From the NCBI GenBank assembly GCA_947494035.1, contig CANLTN010000002.1:1-64000 (forward strand): a stretch of 64,000 nucleotides of DNA. Direction: 5' to 3'. The first letter of the stretch is position 1. The number at the start of each line of letters is the position of its first letter. This document shows, one piece after another, positions 9,145 to 16,473 of the stretch. Under the pieces are notes generated by a model. The model made no database searches, had not been told where the DNA came from, and saw only the letters and a list, made by a program, of their open reading frames with translations. The position numbers and the translations under genes were made by a program. Origin of the DNA: Pseudovibrio sp947494035 (GTDB taxonomy: Bacteria > Pseudomonadota > Alphaproteobacteria > Rhizobiales > Stappiaceae).

Positions 9145-9791
9145 CGGGATCGCTTCACAAAATGCTCGTTGTTGTACCGGTGAAGGATTTTGCACGGGCA
9201 AAGTCCCGCCTTGGGCCGCAGCTTAACGCAAATGAGCGAGCTATCATTGCGGCTAATCTGTTTGAGCAAACCCTCAGTTTTCTTTTGGACGTGCAGATGC
9301 GCAGCCAGATCAGCTTTGATATTGCGGTGGTGACCAGCTCAAAAGATATTGCTGGACGCGTGAAGGACCAGCGCCTCCAACTGATTTTGGAGGATCACGA
9401 GAACGGGCTCAACGCTGCGCTCGCAACAGCGGCGGTCTTTGCAAAGGCCCGAGGCTATGAGACGCTATGCGTTTTACCTGCGGACATTGCTGCCCCTGAT
9501 TTTGAGGAGTTCGAGCGCCTTCTTGGGCTCGCACGGGCACCGCACTCGCTAGTGCTATGTCCAGCATACGACCTTGGCACCAATCTATTGGTTGTCACAC
9601 CGCCCGATGCAATCCTCTTTAGCTATGGTGATGGCTCTTTCTTGAAGCATCAGCAACAGGCAACAGCACTTGGATTGGACTGCGTTATCGCGCCCTCCCC
9701 CTCATTTTCAAAAGACATTGATTACATGGAAGATCTGATTGCACATCGACACCGGCTCCTTGGCAAACGTCCCGACCGGAGAGCTGTTTGA
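9141..9791 (+). CDS. cofC: 2-phospho-L-lactate guanylyltransferase CofC
   Basis: A 216-residue GT-A-fold nucleotidyltransferase that activates the three-carbon acid used by CofD. It has the opening VVVPVKDFARAKSRLG (residues 10-25) and the CVLPADIAAPDFEEF motif with a metal-binding aspartate. In different organisms the substrate is 2-phospholactate, phosphoenolpyruvate or 3-phosphoglycerate, so the chemical form of F420 made here is open. ATGA overlap with cofD; the stop overlaps the cofE start. Confidence 0.93.
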   Translation: MTGSLHKMLVVVPVKDFARAKSRLGPQLNANERAIIAANLFEQTLSFLLDVQMRSQISFDIAVVTSSKDIAGRVKDQRLQLILEDHENGLNAALATAAVFAKARGYETLCVLPADIAAPDFEEFERLLGLARAPHSLVLCPAYDLGTNLLVVTPPDAILFSYGDGSFLKHQQQATALGLDCVIAPSPSFSKDIDYMEDLIAHRHRLLGKRPDRRAV

Positions 9792-10561
9792 TGCATACAC
9801 TTTCATTATACGCGATCCCGAACATTCCGGAGATTACGGCGGGAGATGATCTTGCAGCCATTCTTGGCGACGCGATTGAGGCCGCAGGGCTTTCTTTGCA
9901 GGACGGTGATGTTCTGACCTCTGCGCATAAGATTTTCTCCAAGGCAGAAGGCCGGATTATCAGTCTGGCCGATGTCACGCCTTCCAAAGACGCACAGCGT
10001 TATGCGCAGGAGCTGAACAAGGACCCGCGCAAGGTTGAAGTAATTCTGCAACAAAGCAGCCGTGTGGTGCGACATTTCAAACGTCCGACGCAGCAGGAAG
10101 GGACGATGATCTGTGAGCATAAGCTGGGGTTCATCTCCGCCAATGCTGCAGTGGATGAATCGAATAGTGGTGCCGATGAAACACTGATTTTGTTGCCCGA
10201 GGACCCAGATGCCAGTGCAGCTCGCATGCAAAAGGCGCTTTCTGAACGCTTCAGCGCCCGGATCGGCTTTGCCATTACAGACACATTCGGACGGCCCTGG
10301 CGTCTTGGTCAGGTCAATGTGGCCGTGGGCCTAGCCGGTGTGCCAGCCACCATCAAGGAACAAGGCAACTTGGATGCTCATGGGCGTTTGCTCAGTGTGA
10401 CGGAACCGGCCTTTGCCGATGAATTAGCAGCTGCTTCCGGTTTGGTGATCAGCAAAGCCGGACAGACCCCTGTGGTTCTGTTTCGTGGGCTCAACTGGTC
10501 CTTCGAGGAAAGCTCTGCACAGGATTTAATAAGATCGAAGAAGGAGGACATGTTCCGATGA
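9791..10561 (+). CDS. cofE: coenzyme F420-0:L-glutamate ligase CofE
   Basis: A 256-residue ligase that adds glutamates to F420-0. Recognisable stretches are DVLTSAHKIFSKAEGR, GFISANAAVDESN, ITDTFGRPWRLGQVNVAVG and GLVISKAGQTPVVLFRGL. It lacks the C-terminal nitroreductase-like domain of mycobacterial FbiB, so if a dehydro-F420 intermediate forms it would need another reductase. The ATG at 9791 overlaps the cofC stop (TGATG); a TTG one codon earlier is an alternative. The end overlaps npdG. Confidence 0.94.
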   Translation: MHTLSLYAIPNIPEITAGDDLAAILGDAIEAAGLSLQDGDVLTSAHKIFSKAEGRIISLADVTPSKDAQRYAQELNKDPRKVEVILQQSSRVVRHFKRPTQQEGTMICEHKLGFISANAAVDESNSGADETLILLPEDPDASAARMQKALSERFSARIGFAITDTFGRPWRLGQVNVAVGLAGVPATIKEQGNLDAHGRLLSVTEPAFADELAAASGLVISKAGQTPVVLFRGLNWSFEESSAQDLIRSKKEDMFR

Positions 10562-11226
10562 CACTCGCGATTATCGGAGGAACCGGACCACAGGGTCAGG
10601 GTCTCGCACTCAGGTTTGCCCGTGCAGGTGTACCTGTTGCTCTCGGCTCCCGCGACGCCGCGCGCGGCAAGAGTATTGCTGATGAACTGATGACAAAGCT
10701 TCCCGCGGAGGCAGCAAAGATCGAGGGCATGGGCAATGAAGATGCTGTGGCAGCTTCAGATGAGTGCGTGATGCTTGCAGTGCCCTACTCCGCGCACGAT
10801 GCAACCCTCAAAGCGCTGAAGCCGCATCTTGCTCGCAAAATCCTCATTGACATTGTGGTTCCACTTGCTCCGGGCGACCCGAAGACCGTGGAAATGCCAC
10901 CGGAAGGTTCTGCAACCGAGGCTGCACAGGCGCTGCTTGGGCCGGATATTCCTGTTGTCGGGGCATTGCACAATGTATCTGCAACGACGCTGAACAATCT
11001 GGACTGGGCGATTAACTGCGACATCCTCGTTTGCGGCGACAGCCTTGCTGCACGCAAAGTGGTGATGGAACTGGTCAGCAAGCTGGATGTGAAAACCTAC
11101 AATAGCGGCAATGCAAAAGCTGCACGTTGCATTGAGGCGATCACCCCAATTCTTATTCGACAAAACATTTCGAAAGCCGTGCCGTTCACCCATGCGGGCA
11201 TACGTATCTGGGCGCCGGATCACTAG
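10558..11226 (+). CDS. npdG: NADPH-dependent F420 reductase (Fno/NpdG)
   Basis: A 222-residue dinucleotide-binding oxidoreductase that transfers hydride between NADP(H) and F420. The N-terminus MTLAIIGGTGPQGQGLALRF carries the GxGxxG-type motif of Fno, followed by GSRDAARGKSIADEL, which binds the NADP phosphate region. ATGA overlap with cofE makes it part of the same coupled operon, implying that the cell makes F420 and reduces it with NADPH for use by an F420H2-dependent enzyme, most simply the LLM protein encoded just downstream. Confidence 0.94.
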   Translation: MTLAIIGGTGPQGQGLALRFARAGVPVALGSRDAARGKSIADELMTKLPAEAAKIEGMGNEDAVAASDECVMLAVPYSAHDATLKALKPHLARKILIDIVVPLAPGDPKTVEMPPEGSATEAAQALLGPDIPVVGALHNVSATTLNNLDWAINCDILVCGDSLAARKVVMELVSKLDVKTYNSGNAKAARCIEAITPILIRQNISKAVPFTHAGIRIWAPDH

Positions 11227-11319
11227 AACATTAATGCAACAAGGCACTCACGGAAAGCTAACTGTCACTTTTCAAGGAGCGCCTGACTCTAAGAACTATC
11301 TAATGTGGAGGAGAGACAC

Positions 11320-12354
11320 ATGGACTTTGGTATTTGCTTCAAAGGGTTTGTGGAACCTGATCGTGCAAGAGCACTGGTTCGTCAGGCCGAGAATGCAGGT
11401 TTTAAGTGCTGCTGGTTTTACGACAGCCATATCCTATGGCGTGAGAGCTTTGTGGCTATGGCAATGTGCATGGAACATACAAAAACCATGCGCTTTGGCC
11501 CCTGTGTGACCAATCCAAACACGCGCGACTGGTCGCATGCGGCCAGCCTGTTCGGCTCCCTTGCCAAACAGTCCGGTGGCCGTTTTGACATTGGTCTGGG
11601 CCGCGGAGACAGCGCTGTGCGCGTGATGGGCAAGAAGCCCGCTCCGTTGAAGCGCCTTGAAGAGTTTACCCACGTTGTAAAGGCGCTTGTTCGAGGTGAT
11701 GAAGCACACTACGGAGAATGTCCGGAACCGGTAAAGTTTCCATGGGCAGATGGCTATGAGCTTCCCGTCTGGGTGGCCGCGTATGGTCCAAAAGCGTTGA
11801 GTTCAGCCGGACGCGTGGGTGATGGTCTTATTTTGCAGATTGCAGAGCCAGGCATTTGTAAGTGGCTAGGTGAGCAAGCGATTGCAGCAGGTGTTGAGGC
11901 TGGCCGCGACATGAGCAACTTCGGCATCATGGCTGCTGCACCTGCGCATACCGGAACTTTGGAAGAAGGCATCGAGAAAACAAAGTGGTTCCCCGCCATG
12001 GTAGGCAACCATGTGGCAGATATCGTTGAGAAGTACGGTTCCAACACCGATCAGGTGCCTGCGTCCCTGACGTCTTACATCGAAAACCGCCGCGGTTATG
12101 ACTATTCGAAACACGGTCAAAGCGACAATCCGTTCCTAGACTTCATTACCGATGACATTGTCGAGAGCTTTGCAGTTCTTGGGCCACCTGAAAACCACAT
12201 CAAGAAGCTGAACAAGCTGAAGGATGCAGGCATCACTCAGTTCAACATCTATCTGGACAGTGGTGATGAAGAGAAGATCATCGCGGATTACGGCGAAAAG
12301 ATCATCCCGGTCTTCAATGCGGGCAACGCAAAAACACCGGAAGCTGTCAGCTGA
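11320..12354 (+). CDS. LLM class F420-dependent oxidoreductase (CPS_4043-like)
   Basis: A 344-residue luciferase-like TIM-barrel protein related to methylene-tetrahydromethanopterin reductase (Mer). Family marks include MDFGICFKGFVEPDRAR, GPCVTNPNTRDWSHAASL, GRFDIGLGRGDSAVR and a C-terminal DITDD/ESFAVLGPPE segment. It resembles the proteobacterial putative F420-dependent family named after CPS_4043. The ATG at 11320 follows GGAGGAGAG; an in-frame GTG at 11305 lacks such a site. It is 93 bp after npdG and before a RutR-like regulator, with dihydropyrimidinase genes across the gap. I infer a role in pyrimidine reduction; the reaction is not demonstrated by sequence. Confidence 0.88.
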   Translation: MDFGICFKGFVEPDRARALVRQAENAGFKCCWFYDSHILWRESFVAMAMCMEHTKTMRFGPCVTNPNTRDWSHAASLFGSLAKQSGGRFDIGLGRGDSAVRVMGKKPAPLKRLEEFTHVVKALVRGDEAHYGECPEPVKFPWADGYELPVWVAAYGPKALSSAGRVGDGLILQIAEPGICKWLGEQAIAAGVEAGRDMSNFGIMAAAPAHTGTLEEGIEKTKWFPAMVGNHVADIVEKYGSNTDQVPASLTSYIENRRGYDYSKHGQSDNPFLDFITDDIVESFAVLGPPENHIKKLNKLKDAGITQFNIYLDSGDEEKIIADYGEKIIPVFNAGNAKTPEAVS

Positions 12355-12364
12355 TCGTACATGA

Positions 12365-12392
12365 GCCGGGCTTTCGTTGAGCCCGGCCCTTT
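12365..12392 (+). terminator. hairpin after the LLM gene
   Basis: GCCGGGCT (12365-12372) pairs with AGCCCGGC (12380-12387) around a 7-nt loop, followed by CCTTTC. The stem is strong, the T-tract weak. It lies 11 bp past the LLM stop and probably ends the F420 transcript before the regulator gene. Confidence 0.6.
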
Positions 12393-12464
12393 CGACCAGT
12401 GTTCAGCTTGATTTGGGTAATGTGATTTCGTAGGTGCTAACCAACTCATGTGCCGGGCGGTTTT

Positions 12465-12486
12465 TTACTGCCCAGTGGTCAGGTAA
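12465..12486. promoter_or_regulatory. palindromic operator candidate upstream of the RutR-like gene
   Basis: An imperfect 22-bp palindrome, TTAC at one end and GTAA at the other, with the core TGCCCAGTGGTCA. It ends 12 bp before the regulator ATG. The core resembles the RutR half sites TGACCA/TGGTCA with one central base instead of two. Autoregulation by the adjacent TetR protein is the natural reading. Confidence 0.4.
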
Positions 12487-12498
12487 TTGGGAAAGAGT

Positions 12499-13128
12499 AT
12501 GGCTAAAGCTTCTGAGGCAAAGGGTAAAACGCGAATACAGTTGGAAAAAACCGAGAAGATCCTCGCCGCTGCGCTGGATGTGTTCTCGACCTATGGTTTT
12601 CGTGGCTCCACAATCGATCAGGTTGCCCAGCAAGCCGGTTTATCCAAGCCTAATCTTTTCTACTATTACGACAGCAAGGATGCCATACATGCGGAGTTGA
12701 TTGAGCGCCTGCTCTACATCTGGCTTGATCCGCTTCACCAGCTTAATCCTGATGGTGAGCCGATTGACGAGATTTGTGCGTATGTGCGTCGCAAGCTGGA
12801 GATGGCACGGGACTACCCACGAGAAAGCAGACTTTTTGCCAACGAAATTTTGCAGGGTGCGCCGCGCATAAGGTCGCTGATTGCAGGGCCTCTAAAGTCG
12901 CTGGTGGATGAGAAAACGAATGTGATCCAAGGTTGGATCGATAGAGGCAAGATTGCGGAGACCGATCCCTACCACATGCTGTTCTCGATCTGGGCAACCA
13001 CGCAGCATTATGCCGACTTTGACAGTCAGGTGCAGACCTTGCTTCCCTCAGATAAATCCGAGGACCGGTTTAAGGAAGCGGTTGCTTATCTGGATCGGCT
13101 ATTCCGCAAAAGCCTTGCTCCTGAGTGA
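12499..13128 (+). CDS. rutR: RutR-like TetR family pyrimidine regulator
   Basis: A 209-residue TetR-family repressor/activator. The N-terminal HTH (about residues 20-65: ILAAALDVFSTYGFRGSTID, then QAGLSKPNLFYYYDSKDA) is followed by a ligand domain strikingly like E. coli RutR: IWLDPLHQL, KLEMARDYPRESRLFANE, GAPRI, LVDEKTNVIQGWIDRGKI, DPYHMLFSIWATTQHYADF. RutR senses uracil/thymine, which fits the dihydropyrimidinase locus. The ATG at 12499 is preferred; a TTG at 12487 is possible. It lies directly after the LLM gene on the same strand, behind a hairpin and its own palindrome. Confidence 0.9.
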   Translation: MAKASEAKGKTRIQLEKTEKILAAALDVFSTYGFRGSTIDQVAQQAGLSKPNLFYYYDSKDAIHAELIERLLYIWLDPLHQLNPDGEPIDEICAYVRRKLEMARDYPRESRLFANEILQGAPRIRSLIAGPLKSLVDEKTNVIQGWIDRGKIAETDPYHMLFSIWATTQHYADFDSQVQTLLPSDKSEDRFKEAVAYLDRLFRKSLAPE

Positions 13129-13137
13129 TATCTGAAT

Positions 13138-13583
13138 TCACAGGCGCGTTGTTGGTGTGATGACGGGCCCCTGCTCCGTTGCGAGAATGTGTGCTGTTAC
13201 ACGATACACCTCTTCCACGCGCTCTTGTGTCAGCACATCTGCTGGTGTGCCGTATGCAACCAGCTTGCCCTCATTTAGCAAGGCCAACTTAGTGCACAGA
13301 CGGGCCGCATAGGTCCAATCATGCAGGCTGACGAGCATTGAGGTGCCCTGCTGCTGCAAATTCTGAAAGATCTCCTGAAGTTCCAACTGGTGTTCCGGCT
13401 CCAGCCCTTCGGTTGGTTCATCTGCTACGATCAGCGACGTTTTCTGCATGAGGGCGCGGCCAAGCAGAGCGCGGGCTTTTTCGCCGCCTGAGATCCGCAG
13501 AATTAAAGCATTTCGGATGGCCTGCAAGCCTAAGCTGGCGAAAAAGACCGCGCCTGTTTGTGGTCGCTTTAGCGATGCTGCAC
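13138..13583 (-). pseudogene. remnant of siderophore/hemin ABC transporter ATPase
   Basis: The reading frame encodes only the C-terminal half of a FecE/FhuC/HmuV-type ATPase: signature ISGGEKARALLGRALM, Walker B TSLIVADEPTEGLEP, the H-loop VSLHDWTYAARLC, and the tail GKLVAYGTPADVLTQERVEEVYRV. The Walker A half is missing; upstream of about 13583 the DNA is the end of the EamA gene in another frame. No permease or binding protein is nearby. It is best read as a decayed gene cut by a rearrangement. Any translation product could not bind ATP normally. Confidence 0.75.
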
Positions 13584-14477
13584 CTAGCTTGTGAAAATGA
13601 GAGAGCAGCCAACGATAACGAGGAATGCACCAACCCAAGCTCCGATGGCCGGAAACTCTTTGGTCTGCCACCACAGAACCGGTAGTAAAATAACAGGTGT
13701 GGTTGCTGAGAGCGTTGAAACGATGCCAACCTCACCGCCGCTGAGGGCGTATAGGAGGAGTGTCATGCCCACGCCCATACCCAGCATCCCAGAGAACGCG
13801 GCCATTGCTGCGATTTCTTTGGTTATTGGGTTTGCCAGTTTGAACGGGCGTCCGGGCAGAAAAAACAATACAAGCAACCCAACGGCAGCAATGGAGCAGC
13901 GCATCAGGGAGATCGCAACAGGATCCGCTCCGCTTTCCATAACAGGACGAATGATAATTGAACCGACCGACTGTGAGAGTGCTGCCAATGTTCCAAACAG
14001 AACACCGACAATAACCGGTCCCCTGATCTGCTCCCATTTGTGGAGCTGAGTTTTACGCTTGCCAAATGCGATAGCGAGAATAACGCCTGTGAGAACGCTC
14101 GCAATGCCCAGTACAGCCTGAAGCGACAGCTCTTCTGAAAGGAACAGCCAGCCGAGAAGTGCGGACATGGGGGCGTTCATGGAAAACAAAATGGCAGTTC
14201 GCCGCGGGCCCATGCGGTTGAGGGTGAGGAACAACAGGGTGTCCCCCATGAAAATTCCGACAAAACCTGACAGGAAAATGAGTGACGCATGGTTTGAATC
14301 AACCGTATTCCACGTACCTGTTGAAAAGACATAGATGCCCAGAAAAAACACAACAAACAACATGCGCACGCAGTTGAAGCCGATAGCTCCCAGATGCGCT
14401 GCGGGTTTTGCAGAAATGAGACCGCCGACGGCCCAGATGGCGGCTGCACCGAGCGCGGCAACTTCGAATAAATACAT
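13584..14477 (-). CDS. EamA/DMT family transporter
   Basis: A 297-residue inner-membrane protein with about 10 predicted helices in two EamA repeats: the first begins MYLFEVAALGAAAIWAVGGL, the second near GPVIVGVLFGTLAALSQSVG. It is a drug/metabolite-type exporter of unknown substrate. Internal homology such as FMGDTLLFLTLNRMGPRRTA with AMSALLGWLFLSEELSLQ is typical. The start has only a weak ribosome site. Its 3' end abuts the ABC ATPase remnant. Confidence 0.88.
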   Translation of the reverse strand: MYLFEVAALGAAAIWAVGGLISAKPAAHLGAIGFNCVRMLFVVFFLGIYVFSTGTWNTVDSNHASLIFLSGFVGIFMGDTLLFLTLNRMGPRRTAILFSMNAPMSALLGWLFLSEELSLQAVLGIASVLTGVILAIAFGKRKTQLHKWEQIRGPVIVGVLFGTLAALSQSVGSIIIRPVMESGADPVAISLMRCSIAAVGLLVLFFLPGRPFKLANPITKEIAAMAAFSGMLGMGVGMTLLLYALSGGEVGIVSTLSATTPVILLPVLWWQTKEFPAIGAWVGAFLVIVGCSLIFTS

Positions 14478-14805
14478 GGGGTGGCCTATGCATGGAGACT
14501 ACGGCATTGGCGTAGAACGACTATAAAACCCGAAAAGATCTACTGTGCTTGAGTGTGCCGCGCAAGCTCAGCCTGGTGATATTTGGAACGGACCAACAGG
14601 TATTTGCGAAATAATATTTCCCGTTTCAGCAACAAGCCACGGCTGGCATTAACTAAGTTTTCTTCAGGGGACCCAGCGCAACCTTGAAGTTTTTGCGCGC
14701 ATTCGGTAGAGCTCAACGAGCAGAATTTATTATTGTCCTTGCCTGATTGCGCTTCGGCGTTCTTACCGGCTCATTTTATTAGTTGTTTTAATCTGGAGGT
14801 TTTCC
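14478..14805. other. intergenic region, divergent EamA / fhs promoters
   Basis: The 328-bp gap has no plausible gene. It should contain promoters for the EamA gene (minus) and fhs (plus). No clear operator or riboswitch seen. Confidence 0.5.
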
Positions 14806-16473
14806 ATGAATGATATTGAAATTGCCCGCGCAGCAAATATGGAACCGATTGCGCGTGTTGCTCAAAATCTGAAAATCCCAGAGAACGCTCTTGAGCCATA
14901 TGGTAGGTTTAAGGCCAAAGTTAACTTGGATGAGATGCCAGAACTGGGTAGCAATCCCTATGGGAAACTCATTCTTGTGACAGCAGTCTCCCCTACCCCT
15001 GCTGGCGAAGGCAAAACCACGACCACTGTGGGGCTTGGGGATGCGCTTAATCGTATTGGTCTGAAAACCACCATCTGCTTACGGGAGCCCTCACTTGGAC
15101 CTTGCTTTGGTATGAAGGGTGGTGCTGCCGGGGGCGGCTTTGCGCAGGTGGTGCCCATGGAGGATATCAACCTTCATTTCACGGGCGATTTGCATGCGAT
15201 CACCTCGGCACATAATCTGCTCTCCGCCATGATTGATAACCATATTTATTGGGGTAACGAAGAAAATATTGATCAGCGCCGCATTGTCTGGCGCCGTGTT
15301 GTTGACATCAATGACCGGTCGCTCCGGTCCATTACAACCGGACTTGGCGGTGTGCGTAATGGGTTTCCGAGCGAATCCGGCTACGACATTACAGTGGCTT
15401 CCGAGGTGATGGCAGTGCTCTGCCTTGCGGAGGACCTGCAGGACCTTCAGAATCGCCTTGGCCGTTTGCTGATCGCCTACCGCAAAGACAAGAGCCCTGT
15501 TTATTGTCGTGACCTGAAGGCAGACGGCGCAATGACCGCGCTTTTGAAAGATGCGTTCCGGCCAAATCTGGTGCAGACGCTGGAAAATAACCCTGCCTTT
15601 ATCCATGGTGGCCCGTTCGCCAATATTGCTCATGGCTGCAACTCGGTGATTGCAACGAAGACAGCACTGCGTCTTTCCGATTATGTGGTGACAGAAGCTG
15701 GCTTTGGGGCTGATCTGGGAGCGCAAAAGTTCTTCGACATCAAATGCCGTCAGGCTGGTTTAACGCCCGACGCTGTTGTGGTTGTCGCGACTGTGCGAGC
15801 GTTGAAGATGCATGGTGGGGTTCCCAAGAATGAATTGAGCGCGGAGAACATCGGCGCCCTGCAAAAAGGCATGAGCAATCTGAAAAGGCACGTAAAAAAC
15901 TGCAAGCGTTATGGGGTGCCGGTGATAGTGGCGATCAACCGCTATGGTCCTGATACAGACCGGGAAATTGCGGTGATCATACAAGAGATGGAAGATCTTG
16001 GTATTCAAGCTGTGCCATGTACACACTGGGCAGATGGCTCGAAAGGCACTGAGGAACTGGCGAGCTCTGTTTCGGAGATACTTCAGACAACCCCATCGAA
16101 CTTCAAGCCACTTTATAATGACAATCTGGCACTATGGAAGAAGATCCGCCGGATCTGCAAAAAGATCTACGGTGCTTCTAAAGTCACGTGCGACCAGGCG
16201 GTGAAGGATCAGCTCAAATCCTATGAGGAACAGGGCTACGGGCATCTTTCCGTGTGTATGGCCAAGACGCCTTACTCATTCTCAACTAATCCATCACTAC
16301 TCGGCGCACCATCTGACTACAACATACACATACGCGCTGTTCGCCTTTCTGCTGGTGCTGGTTTTATTGTTGCCTTAACTGGCGACATCATGGTGATGCC
16401 GGGCTTGCCGCGTCATCCGGCAGCTGAAACAATCGGGGTTGATGTAGAGGGTCAGATTGAAGGATTATTCTAG
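14806..16473 (+). CDS. fhs: formate-tetrahydrofolate ligase
   Basis: A 555-residue enzyme (also called formyl-THF synthetase) that makes 10-formyl-THF from formate, THF and ATP in the cytoplasm. The ATP loop is TPAGEGKTT (residues 64-72); other marks are LREPSLGPCFGMKGGAAGGG, FTGDLHAITSAHNLL and the C-terminal GDIMVMPGLPRHPAAE. A strong GGAGG precedes the ATG. It stands alone, convergent with the next gene, the two stops overlapping by 4 bp. A functional link to the F420 locus nearby is not evident from sequence. Confidence 0.97.
   Translation: MNDIEIARAANMEPIARVAQNLKIPENALEPYGRFKAKVNLDEMPELGSNPYGKLILVTAVSPTPAGEGKTTTTVGLGDALNRIGLKTTICLREPSLGPCFGMKGGAAGGGFAQVVPMEDINLHFTGDLHAITSAHNLLSAMIDNHIYWGNEENIDQRRIVWRRVVDINDRSLRSITTGLGGVRNGFPSESGYDITVASEVMAVLCLAEDLQDLQNRLGRLLIAYRKDKSPVYCRDLKADGAMTALLKDAFRPNLVQTLENNPAFIHGGPFANIAHGCNSVIATKTALRLSDYVVTEAGFGADLGAQKFFDIKCRQAGLTPDAVVVVATVRALKMHGGVPKNELSAENIGALQKGMSNLKRHVKNCKRYGVPVIVAINRYGPDTDREIAVIIQEMEDLGIQAVPCTHWADGSKGTEELASSVSEILQTTPSNFKPLYNDNLALWKKIRRICKKIYGASKVTCDQAVKDQLKSYEEQGYGHLSVCMAKTPYSFSTNPSLLGAPSDYNIHIRAVRLSAGAGFIVALTGDIMVMPGLPRHPAAETIGVDVEGQIEGLF

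Noticed and set aside
13138..13674. Intact ABC transporter ATPase
   Set aside because: The frame can be read as 178 residues, but the first ~30 are antisense-frame EamA sequence and Walker A is absent.
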